Shown here one piece after another: positions 25,704 through 33,419 of a stretch of DNA of 64,000 nt. Under the pieces are notes generated by a model that had not been told where the DNA came from, ran no database searches, and saw nothing but the letters and a program-made list of their open reading frames with translations. The position numbers and the translations under genes were made by a program. Each line of letters begins with the position of its first letter. The stretch's first letter is position 1. The DNA is from an uncultured Barnesiella sp. Lineage in GTDB: Bacteria; Bacteroidota; Bacteroidia; Bacteroidales; Barnesiellaceae_A. The DNA lies in NCBI GenBank assembly GCA_944321085.1, contig CALUJY010000010.1, forward strand, positions 42,518-106,517. Reading direction: 5' to 3'.

Positions 25704-28502
25704 TCAACTATCTGCCATATTCAACTTTTCCCGTAAATAGCGACCCGTATAGGAACGGGGGCATGCGGCAACCTCTTCGGGTGTACCGGCACATACCACA
25801 TAACCGCCGGCATCGCCCCCCTCGGGTCCCATATCTATCACATAATCGGCACACTTTATGACATCGAGGTTATGCTCTATGATGATAACCGTATGCCCGC
25901 GCTCTACGAGCGCATTCAACGACTTCATCAGCGTATTGATATCGTGGAAGTGCAAACCCGTAGTAGGCTCGTCGAATACAAATACCGTGGGTTCCTGCCG
26001 CTCGTTGCTCAGGAAAAAAGCGAGTTTGATACGCTGGTTCTCGCCGCCCGAGAGGGTCGACGACGACTGCCCCAACTTAATATATCCCAACCCTACGTCT
26101 TGCAAGGGCTGTAACCGCTTCACGATGCGCCGTTCGGACAGACCATTAGAAGCTCCGAAAAACTCTATGGCCTGATTGACTGTCATATCCAGCACATCGC
26201 TGATATTTTTCCCGCGATACTCTATGTCGAGCACCTCTTGCTTGAAACGTTTTCCGTGACAACTCTCGCATTCGAGCGTTATATCTGCCATAAATTGCAT
26301 GGCAACCGTTATCACGCCCTCACCCTTACAGGTTTCGCACCTGCCACCCTCGGCATTGAAAGAGAAATAAGAGGCGTTGAAACCCATCTGCTTGGCACTC
26401 TGTTGCTCGGCATAGAGCCTCCGTATCTCGTCAAAGGCTTTCAGATAAGTAGCCGCATTGGAACGCGACGATTTGCCTATCGGATTTTGGTCGACATACT
26501 CTACACCCTTCACCATGGCCACATCACCCGACAAACGTGCAAAAGTACCGGGCATCTCGCCTCCTTCGCCAAAGTGGTGCATCAACGCCCGGTAAAACAC
26601 GGTGCCTACCAACGTAGATTTGCCCGAACCGCTCACGCCGGTCACCACGGTCATGGCTCGCAACGGGAACTTTACATCTACATTTTTCAGATTGTTCTCG
26701 GCAGCACCTTCCACCTTTATATAATTGTTCCATTTACGGCGATAATCGGGTACAGGTATTGCATATTTGCCCGTCAGGTAACCTATGGTATAACTCTTAT
26801 CGACTTCGGGCAGGGGGTGCAAAGCTCCTTGGTATACGACTTCCCCACCCAAGCGTCCGGCCTTAGGACCTATATCGACGATATAATCGGCCGTACGTAT
26901 GATGTCTTCGTCATGCTCTACTACAACCACCGTATTGCCCAACTGCTGCAACTGTCGCAACACCTTGATGAGCAACCCCGTATCGCGCGAGTGTAAGCCT
27001 ATGCTCGGTTCGTCGAGGATATAGAGCGACCCCACCAGACTGCTACCCAACGATGTGGCAAGATTGATGCGCTGACTTTCGCCACCCGAAAGAGTCGACG
27101 ACAACCGGTCGAGTGTAAGATAACCCAAACCGACATCCTTCATGAATTGCAAACGGCTGCGTATCTCTACCAACAACCGTGCGGCTATTTTCTCGTCGGT
27201 CTCGGGCAGTTTCATATCGGCAAAGATTGTACACAACCGCTCTATGGGCATGCGCACCAACTGCATGATGGTATAGCCTGCCACCTGTACATACGATGCC
27301 GTCTTTTTAAGGCGCGACCCGTGACATAACGGACACGTGGTCTTGCCCCGGTAGCGCGACAACATCACGCGATATTGTATCTTATATTGGTTCTCTTGCA
27401 GCATGGCAAAGAAATCATTCAAGCCATGCACGCCGGGAGCACCCTCCCATAAAAAAGACTTCTCCTCATCGGTAAGCTGGTAGTAGGGACGATGTATCGG
27501 GAAACCTGTACGCTCGGAGGCCAAGATAAAGGCATCTTTCCATGCGCTCATCTTTTCGCCTCGCCAGCACAACACAGCGTCGTCATAGACCGACAACGTT
27601 TTATTGGGCACGACCAGATTTTCGTCTATACCTATCACCTTGCCGAAGCCTTCACACTGCGGGCAAGCACCGGCCGGACTGTTAAAATTGAACATCAAGT
27701 CGCTCGGCGGTTCAAACTCTATTCCATCGGCCTCGAATCGCTTGCTAAAATGGTACTCTTTTATTTCTCCTGAAAGGTGAAATTGCAGCACACATTCATC
27801 GCCGCCCTCAAAAAATGCCGTTTCCACCGAATCAGTCAGACGGCTTATCGACGCAGCACTCTCCGATACGGCCATACGATCTACCAACAGACGAAGCTCT
27901 CCCACGGGAAACTCCTCGGCCTGCATGAGAATATGCTCTATGGGTATAAATTCACCCTTATGTTCCACCCGCGAGAAACCCTCTTTCAGCAACACACCCA
28001 ACTGCTCGACCAAACTGCGCCCCTTCGGCAATAACAGCTGTGTAAGCAAAGCAAAGCGCGTACCTTGCGGATACGACAACATGCAATTTATCACATCGCC
28101 AACATCGTGACGGCGCACTTCTTCGCCCGAAATAGGTGAAATGGTATGCCCGACTCTCGCAAACAGCATGCGCAGGTAATCGTATATCTCGGTAGAGGTT
28201 CCCACCGTAGAACGCGGATTGCGCGTATTTACCTTTTGCTCTATGGCAATGGCCGGCGGAATACCCTTAATATAATCACACTCGGGTTTGCTCATCCGAC
28301 CCAAAAACTGACGAGCATAAGCCGACAGGCTCTCTACATAACGCCGTTGTCCCTCGGCATACAACGTATCGAAAGCCAACGAAGATTTACCCGAACCCGA
28401 CAGACCCGTTATCACGGTCAGCTCGTTGCGCGGTATCTCTACATCTATATTTTTCAGGTTATTTACTCTGGCACCTTTTATAGTAATGAATGGTCGCGAC
28501 AT
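25704..28502 (-). CDS. uvrA: Excinuclease ABC subunit A
   Basis: UvrA recognises DNA lesions in nucleotide excision repair and loads UvrB. The 932-residue length is standard. Both ATPase halves are seen: Walker A GLSGSGKS at residues 33-40 and GVSGSGKS in the second half, with signatures TLSGGESQRINLA and TLSGGENQRIKLA. Zinc-site cysteines include CPLCHGSRLKK and the pair CETCKGEG and CESCHGKRF. The subtilase gene begins 2 bases after its stop. Its promoter (TATCTTTG on the minus strand, plus coordinates 28523-28530) overlaps a palindrome nearly identical to one before the 5'-nucleotidase gene. Confidence 0.97.
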   Translation of the reverse strand: MSRPFITIKGARVNNLKNIDVEIPRNELTVITGLSGSGKSSLAFDTLYAEGQRRYVESLSAYARQFLGRMSKPECDYIKGIPPAIAIEQKVNTRNPRSTVGTSTEIYDYLRMLFARVGHTISPISGEEVRRHDVGDVINCMLSYPQGTRFALLTQLLLPKGRSLVEQLGVLLKEGFSRVEHKGEFIPIEHILMQAEEFPVGELRLLVDRMAVSESAASISRLTDSVETAFFEGGDECVLQFHLSGEIKEYHFSKRFEADGIEFEPPSDLMFNFNSPAGACPQCEGFGKVIGIDENLVVPNKTLSVYDDAVLCWRGEKMSAWKDAFILASERTGFPIHRPYYQLTDEEKSFLWEGAPGVHGLNDFFAMLQENQYKIQYRVMLSRYRGKTTCPLCHGSRLKKTASYVQVAGYTIMQLVRMPIERLCTIFADMKLPETDEKIAARLLVEIRSRLQFMKDVGLGYLTLDRLSSTLSGGESQRINLATSLGSSLVGSLYILDEPSIGLHSRDTGLLIKVLRQLQQLGNTVVVVEHDEDIIRTADYIVDIGPKAGRLGGEVVYQGALHPLPEVDKSYTIGYLTGKYAIPVPDYRRKWNNYIKVEGAAENNLKNVDVKFPLRAMTVVTGVSGSGKSTLVGTVFYRALMHHFGEGGEMPGTFARLSGDVAMVKGVEYVDQNPIGKSSRSNAATYLKAFDEIRRLYAEQQSAKQMGFNASYFSFNAEGGRCETCKGEGVITVAMQFMADITLECESCHGKRFKQEVLDIEYRGKNISDVLDMTVNQAIEFFGASNGLSERRIVKRLQPLQDVGLGYIKLGQSSSTLSGGENQRIKLAFFLSNERQEPTVFVFDEPTTGLHFHDINTLMKSLNALVERGHTVIIIEHNLDVIKCADYVIDMGPEGGDAGGYVVCAGTPEEVAACPRSYTGRYLREKLNMADS

Positions 28503-28522
28503 GAAAACAATCTTTTAACCGG

Positions 28523-28574
28523 CAAAGATAGTGTAAACGAGGGCAAAAAGCAATGGTTCCCTATGCTTTTTGCC
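28523..28574 (-). promoter_or_regulatory. uvrA promoter with overlapping 11-bp-arm palindrome
   Basis: Read on the minus strand: palindrome arms GGCAAAAAGCA (28564-28574) and TGCTTTTTGCC (28542-28552) separated by 11 nt, then CTCGTTTACAC and a TATCTTTG -7 box (28523-28530). A TTG inside the right arm is about 20 bases before the -7 box, so the palindrome covers the -33 position. A near-copy lies at 30046-30097. Confidence 0.7.
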
Positions 28575-28700
28575 GAGGCGCTGTTTACGTTTGCAAAAGA
28601 TAAAGCAAGTGCGGCAGAAATAAATGTTTCATGATGCTTTTGCCGGGCGTACCTGTCTTGTAACAATAATACGGACAATCGGCCACACTTTATGCTCCCA

Positions 28701-28742
28701 AAACAAGGCGGGGATGCACTTTGAGAGCGCATCCCCGTCTTA
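28701..28742 (-). terminator. Terminator after asd
   Basis: On the minus strand a 13-bp stem (plus-strand arms 28705-28717 and 28729-28741, one mismatch or wobble) is followed by GTTTT, 15 bases after the asd stop. Confidence 0.8.
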
Positions 28743-28756
28743 TGCAATCATAATAT

Positions 28757-29761
28757 TTATCGGGCGTGTGCCATCATATACTCGGCAATCTGCACGGCAT
28801 TCAAGGCTGCGCCTTTCTTTATCTGGTCGCTTACCAGCCAGAACGACAAGCCGTTATCACACGTCAGGTCTTTGCGTATGCGACCTACGAAAACGGGGTC
28901 TTTACCCGCCATTTCGAGCGGCATGGGATACTGCTTCTCGGCCGGATTGTCATACAATACCACACCCTCGGCAGCAGCAAAGGCGGCACGGGCTTCGTCT
29001 ACGCTTATAGGACGTTCTGTCTCTACCCATACAGCCTCAGAGTGTGCACGCAACACAGGCACACGCACACATGTAGCACTCACTTTCACATCGGAGTGCA
29101 TGATTTTGCGCGTCTCATTATACATCTTCATCTCCTCTTTGGTATAAAGATTATCGGTAAAGACATCGACTTGGGGAATAAGGTTGTAAGCCAACTGATA
29201 ATAGAACTTCTCTACGGTCGGTTTTTCGCCTGCCACAATCTGCTCGAACTGTTTCTGCAATTCGGCCATTGCCGAAGCTCCTGCCCCGCTCGCGGCCTGA
29301 TAGGTAGCCACGTGCACCCGCACAATATGCGACAACTTTTCTATGGCTTGCAAAGCTACCACCATCTGTATGGTCGTACAATTAGGATTAGCGATAATAC
29401 GACGGGGACAATCGAAAGCATCTTCCCCATTCACCTCAGGCACTACCAAAGGCACATCGGCATCCATACGGAAAGCACTCGAATTGTCTATCATCACCGT
29501 ACCATGACGAGTGATAGTATCGGCAAATTCGCGCGACGTACCAGCTCCGGCCGATGTAAAGGCTATATCGACACCCGCAAAATCGTCGTTATGGCGCAAC
29601 TCTTTTACGACTATCTCTTTACCCCTAAACATATAGGTACGTCCCGCGCTACGCGACGAACCGAACAACAACAATTCGTCGATAGGAAAATTTCTCTCTT
29701 CAAGTACTCTCAGGAACTCCTGCCCTACGGCGCCGCTCGCGCCTACAATAGCTACTTTCAT
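28757..29761 (-). CDS. asd: Aspartate-semialdehyde dehydrogenase
   Basis: A 334-residue enzyme making aspartate semialdehyde for lysine, diaminopimelate, threonine and methionine synthesis. The NADP-binding motif [20 protein letters not shown] is at residues 7-26. The active-site Cys is in [11 protein letters not shown] near residue 129, and [17 protein letters not shown] follows as in bacterial Asd. The start at 29761 follows a TACTTTTG box at 29847-29854 on the minus strand. It is probably monocistronic, with a terminator directly after it. Confidence 0.96.
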   Translation of the reverse strand: MKVAIVGASGAVGQEFLRVLEERNFPIDELLLFGSSRSAGRTYMFRGKEIVVKELRHNDDFAGVDIAFTSAGAGTSREFADTITRHGTVMIDNSSAFRMDADVPLVVPEVNGEDAFDCPRRIIANPNCTTIQMVVALQAIEKLSHIVRVHVATYQAASGAGASAMAELQKQFEQIVAGEKPTVEKFYYQLAYNLIPQVDVFTDNLYTKEEMKMYNETRKIMHSDVKVSATCVRVPVLRAHSEAVWVETERPISVDEARAAFAAAEGVVLYDNPAEKQYPMPLEMAGKDPVFVGRIRKDLTCDNGLSFWLVSDQIKKGAALNAVQIAEYMMAHAR

Positions 29762-30155
29762 TCTTTTGTTATTCTGTTTTGACCTTAAAATCTATTGTCT
29801 GAACCTTGAAAAAAGGCCAAGTCGTAGAACGACTCTGTTTCAACGGCAAAAGTAGTAAATTTGTCACGCAAAAGGAAATATATCTTCTACTTGAATAAAA
29901 ACGCTTTCGTTTCGTCACGTTCTCCGGTCTGCCCGGCTCATTGAAAACTCCTTTTACGAACCCTCTTGTTCGATACAGAAAAAAACATCGATGTACTTTC
30001 ACTTCTTTTGTTTTTGTCCTATCCTTATAAGCGAAAACCGTACTTGGCAAAAAGCATAAAGATGCTTTGCTTTTTGCCCTCGTTTACGCTATCTTTGTAC
30101 GACAAGATTATAAATCTCTCTATGTAAGATAACACGCAACAAATAACGCAATTAT
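29762..30155. other. Intergenic region between divergent asd and 5'-nucleotidase genes
   Basis: This 394-base stretch holds the asd promoter box (TACTTTTG, minus, at plus coordinates 29847-29854) and the 5'-nucleotidase palindrome/promoter element near 30046-30097. No convincing coding frame was found; a 93-codon minus-strand frame lacks family features. Confidence 0.6.
30046..30097 (+). promoter_or_regulatory. 5'-nucleotidase promoter with palindrome matching the uvrA element
   Basis: Arms GGCAAAAAGCA (30046-30056) and TGCTTTTTGCC (30068-30078) with an 11-nt spacer, then CTCGTTTACGC and the -7 box TATCTTTG (30090-30097). Apart from most of the spacer and one base between the palindrome and the -7 box, it equals the uvrA promoter element at 28523-28574 in the opposite orientation. 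Confidence 0.7.
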
Positions 30156-31709
30156 ATGAGAAAAATCAGTTCATTTTCACTTTTCAGCCTCGTGGCAATC
30201 GTGTTCCTCGCGGCTTTAATCCCCGCTTGCACCCCTCGCGACAAGCAGGTGGTTATTCTCTTTACCAACGACACGCACAGCCAGATAGACCCTCTTGAAA
30301 GCAACCATAAAGACTATCCCGGAATGGGTGGCGTAGAACGCCGCAAAGCTCTCATAGACAGTCTCCGAGCCGAATACCCGAACCTGCTGTTGGTCGATGC
30401 CGGCGATGTGGTACAAGGCACTCCCTATTTCACCATTTTTGGCGGCGAAATAGAAAACATGGCTATAAATACTATGGGTTATAATGTGCGCACATTGGGC
30501 AATCACGAATTCGACAACGGCATGGAAGCTCTCGCAGCTATGCTCAAAGCATGCGATGCAACGACTATATCGACCAACTACGACCTTAGCAATACCACCG
30601 TGCGCGATATTGTGAAGAACTCTATAATATGCGATGCCGGTGGCGTGAAAATAGGTTTTATCGGGCTCAATGTACAACCGGCCGGGCTCATCGACCTCTC
30701 GCGCTGCACAGGAATGACATACATCAATCCGCTTGCCGTAGCCGATAGCGCCGCAAAAGCCTTGCACGAACAGGGAGCCGATTTTGTCGTTGCTCTGTCG
30801 CACTTGGGATATGACGACGATAACAATACCGGCGAACCGATAGACTCGGTGATAGTAGCTCAATCAAGTTACATCGATATGGTTATAGGCGGGCACTCTC
30901 ACTCGCTACTGCCGCCCCCGTCGCGCTTCCTCAATCGCGACAGCAACGAAATCGTCATTGCACAAACGGGTAAGAGCGGAGCTTACTTGGGCTTTGCCTC
31001 TATCACCATACCGGCCGATACCAATCGCCGACCCGAGGTCGACTACCGTCTGTTACCCGTAGACAGCCGCTATGACAACCGCATCGACAAAGACTTCACC
31101 GCCCGGCTCGATGTTTACCGGCAAACCATCGACAGCCTCATGCGCATAGTCATAGGTGCATCGAATTGCGACATGGAAGCCGCAAAACCCGAGAGCAGGC
31201 TCACTAATTGGGTATGCGACGCTTTTGTCACCATAGCCGCAGAGCGCACCGGGAAACCCATAGACTTTGCCGTCGTCAACACAGGCGGCGTACGCGCCGA
31301 CTTGAAGAAAGGCGACATTACCCGAGGCAACCTCTTCTCGGCATTTCCTTTCGACAACTACCTCTCCGTAGTCACTCTTCGGGGAAAAGAGGTGAAAGAG
31401 CTATTCGACATCATAGCCCTCAGGGGTGGCGAGGGTGTAAGCCGCGAAGTGAAGCTCACCATCAGCGACAGCAAAGTAAAATCTCTCACCATTGGTGGAA
31501 AGTCTGTCGATGAAAATCGTCTCTATACGGTAGCCACACTCGACTACGTAGCCAACGGCGGCGACAAAATGGCACCATTCACCCGCGCAGAGAAACGTAC
31601 CGACTACCCCGACACGGTACGCGAAATGCTCGAAGCATATATCACACGACTTGCCTCACAAGGCAAGAGCATCGATGCTCATTTAGACCATCGCATCACT
31701 ATCGAATAA
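30156..31709 (+). CDS. 5'-nucleotidase/UshA-like metallophosphoesterase lipoprotein
   Basis: A 517-residue exported protein with a lipobox (LIPAC, Cys near residue 25). The metallophosphoesterase half has the metal-binding motifs LFTNDTHSQ, DAGDVVQGTPYF, GNHEFDNG and GGHSHSLLPP. The C-terminal half is the 5'-nucleotidase substrate domain, with NTGGVRADLKKGDITRGNLFSAFPFDNY near residue 375. UshA-type enzymes dephosphorylate nucleotides or cleave nucleotide sugars in the periplasm. Many Bacteroides split these halves into two genes; here they form one chain. A HIT-family gene follows 28 bases later. Confidence 0.92.
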   Translation: MRKISSFSLFSLVAIVFLAALIPACTPRDKQVVILFTNDTHSQIDPLESNHKDYPGMGGVERRKALIDSLRAEYPNLLLVDAGDVVQGTPYFTIFGGEIENMAINTMGYNVRTLGNHEFDNGMEALAAMLKACDATTISTNYDLSNTTVRDIVKNSIICDAGGVKIGFIGLNVQPAGLIDLSRCTGMTYINPLAVADSAAKALHEQGADFVVALSHLGYDDDNNTGEPIDSVIVAQSSYIDMVIGGHSHSLLPPPSRFLNRDSNEIVIAQTGKSGAYLGFASITIPADTNRRPEVDYRLLPVDSRYDNRIDKDFTARLDVYRQTIDSLMRIVIGASNCDMEAAKPESRLTNWVCDAFVTIAAERTGKPIDFAVVNTGGVRADLKKGDITRGNLFSAFPFDNYLSVVTLRGKEVKELFDIIALRGGEGVSREVKLTISDSKVKSLTIGGKSVDENRLYTVATLDYVANGGDKMAPFTRAEKRTDYPDTVREMLEAYITRLASQGKSIDAHLDHRITIE

Positions 31710-31737
31710 ATTGTTCAACCTCTAAAATCATCATATT

Positions 31738-32133
31738 ATGGCATCTATTTTCAGCCGTATCATTGCAGGCGAGATACCCTGCTACAAAGTAGCCGAAGAC
31801 GACAAATATTTTGCTTTCCTCGACATCAACCCTGTCACCAAAGGACATACCTTGGTAGTACCCAAACACGAAGTAGATTATCTTTTCAACCTCGACAACG
31901 ATGAGTATGCCGGCCTTATGCTCTTTGCCAAAAAAGTAGCCAAAGCCATCGGTCAAACCATCGAATGCAAGCGTGTGGCTGTCGCCGTATTAGGTTTGGA
32001 AGTGCCGCATGCCCACATACACCTTATTCCCATCCAATCAGAGAAAGATATGGATTTCTTCCGTGAGAAGCTGTCATTGTCCGCACAGGAAATGAGCGAC
32101 ATTGCCACCCGCATTGCCGCAGCGGTGGAATAA
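31738..32133 (+). CDS. HIT-family nucleotide-binding protein
   Basis: A 131-residue histidine-triad protein. The nucleotide-hydrolysis motif is HAHIHLIPI near residue 98, and the N-terminal IFSRIIAGEIPCYKV with FLDINPVTKGHTLVVPK is typical of the Hint/HinT branch. These hydrolyse nucleoside phosphoramidates or related adenylated compounds in the cytoplasm. Its position after a 5'-nucleotidase suggests a shared link to nucleotide metabolism, though the partners act in different compartments. A structured, terminator-ended region follows. Confidence 0.92.
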   Translation: MASIFSRIIAGEIPCYKVAEDDKYFAFLDINPVTKGHTLVVPKHEVDYLFNLDNDEYAGLMLFAKKVAKAIGQTIECKRVAVAVLGLEVPHAHIHLIPIQSEKDMDFFREKLSLSAQEMSDIATRIAAAVE

Positions 32134-32591
32134 TTTATTATTCGTAGAAATACTCTTGTTACCTGATACCTTCGGTAAAGACGAGGCGACGGCGTAACAT
32201 CTGTAAAAACAGCAAGGAGCAACTTGCATACCCACAAAAGGTAGAGAGTCAGCACAGACAAACGATAATCTCCTCTTTGTGGATATTGCTCCTTGCCGTT
32301 TTTTTTGCCTTGCGGGCAAGAAAAACAGTGTTGCCGATTGTTTATTTTCTAACAGGTCACAAACCTTACAACACAGGCACATATTACATATTTGTCTATG
32401 CCGCAAGCCCGATATCGTGCCGTACAACGGTGGAACGACCTATAAACAGCCGTCTACCCATTATAAAAAATTAACGACGAAAGGGCTTTCAGCTATAACT
32501 ATTTCGATAATTTTGTAACATATAAATGTCGACTCAGACAGCATACGACCCGAAACTAAACGAAACATTAAACAACACAATAATTATCATT
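32134..32591. other. Intergenic region between HIT gene and small barrel protein
   Basis: 458 bases without a gene. It contains a large nested stem with a T-tract (32212-32306, listed separately) and an AT-rich stretch leading to the barrel gene. A longer reading of the barrel gene from 32526 is rejected in favour of the ATG at 32592. Confidence 0.55.
32212..32306 (+). ncRNA. Candidate structured RNA or extended terminator
   Basis: An outer 11-bp perfect stem (32212-32222 with 32286-32296) encloses an inner stem (32232-32241 with 32272-32282, one bulge) around a loop of about 30 nt, ending in eight T bases (32299-32306). The whole is about 95 nt, longer than a usual terminator. A weak box TACCTTCG at 32167-32174 could start a separate transcript. 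It could be a stable small RNA or an elaborate terminator for the HIT gene. No known RNA family was recognised; SRP RNA is excluded because the GGAAG loop motif is missing. Confidence 0.4.
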
Positions 32592-33107
32592 ATGAAAAAT
32601 CTTTTCAAGACTTCTTTAACCGCGCTTCTTTGCCTCTGCGCAAGCAGCGCCTTTGCCGGACTTCCTGCCCTTAGCGACCACGTATTTGCCAAAGGCGATG
32701 CCCTCGGCTCGGTTACAGTGGGCGTAGGCTCGGGATTCTCACAAAAGCTCTCATTCGACTACTGTATCGTTGACGGTTGGATCAATGACCGTGCTTCGTT
32801 AGGTATCGGTGGCGCCGTTGGCAACAATTTGTGGTGGAGTGGTACCGACGACCTCGCTTTCATGGCTACTTGCTCTTTCCACTTCCAATTCATAGATAAA
32901 TTAGACACTTACGTTATTTCAGGAATCGGCGGCGGTGTTCGCTTCTGGGATGCAAGAGACGGGCACGGACACGACACAGACGGGTTCTTCGAATATACCG
33001 AAGCCTTAGGCGTACGTTACTATTTCACACCCTCGTTCTCTGTCAACGGAGAAGTTGGCTACACCTGCGGCAGCTACATTATGGCCGGTATCAGTTGGAA
33101 ATTCTAA
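32592..33107 (+). CDS. Small outer-membrane beta-barrel-like protein
   Basis: From the ATG at 32592 the protein has 171 residues, beginning with a signal peptide (MKNLFKTSLTALLCLCASSAFA). The mature part alternates hydrophobic and glycine/aromatic residues in strand-like segments (GSVTVGVGSGFSQKLSFDY, VISGIGGGVRFWD, GVRYYFTPSFSVNGEVGY) and ends in ISWKF. A terminal Phe is common in outer-membrane barrels. An acidic/His patch (ARDGHGHDTD) sits between strands. No specific family is recognised. A terminator follows, so it is probably transcribed alone. Confidence 0.75.
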   Translation: MKNLFKTSLTALLCLCASSAFAGLPALSDHVFAKGDALGSVTVGVGSGFSQKLSFDYCIVDGWINDRASLGIGGAVGNNLWWSGTDDLAFMATCSFHFQFIDKLDTYVISGIGGGVRFWDARDGHGHDTDGFFEYTEALGVRYYFTPSFSVNGEVGYTCGSYIMAGISWKF

Positions 33108-33157
33108 CCGCCTGCTGTCGATTGCCGGGAAAACTTATTATCCGTAAATATTTTCAA

Positions 33158-33198
33158 GGGCTGCAACGATGATTTTCATTTCGTTGCAGCCTGCTTTT
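33158..33198 (+). terminator. Terminator after the small barrel gene
   Basis: An 11-12 bp stem (arms about 33159-33169 and 33180-33191, GGCTGCAACGA with its complement) followed by GCTTTTTG. Confidence 0.75.
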
Positions 33199-33371
33199 TG
33201 TGCGGTTGGTTCTTCGCAAGACAACCATCCCATAACACAAAAATAAAAACCGTCGCTTTATCGACACAAGCCTATCTCTGAACAACCGTTGCAAGATTAA
33301 ATATTAACCTTAAATACAACTCTATCCGAACAATGTATAACACGACAACTCGATTTTATCGCGACTTATCG

Positions 33372-33379
33372 TATATTTG
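33372..33379 (+). promoter_or_regulatory. -7 box (TATATTTG) for the 952-residue secreted protein
   Basis: TATATTTG matches TAnnTTTG and lies 41 bases upstream of the start at 33420. Confidence 0.6.
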
Positions 33380-33419
33380 CAAGCGAAAATAAATTGCCTA
33401 TCATAACGAATCTCATAGA

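Larger units (their letters stand above)
33108..33419. other. Intergenic region with terminator and promoter
   Basis: 312 bases containing the barrel-gene terminator near 33158-33198 and, close to the next gene, the -7 box TATATTTG at 33372-33379. No gene is seen. Confidence 0.6.

Noticed and set aside
29769..30050. 93-codon minus-strand frame upstream of asd
   Set aside because: It covers the asd promoter region and has no family pattern.
32212..32306. Signal recognition particle RNA
   Set aside because: The conserved apical GGAAG loop motif is missing.
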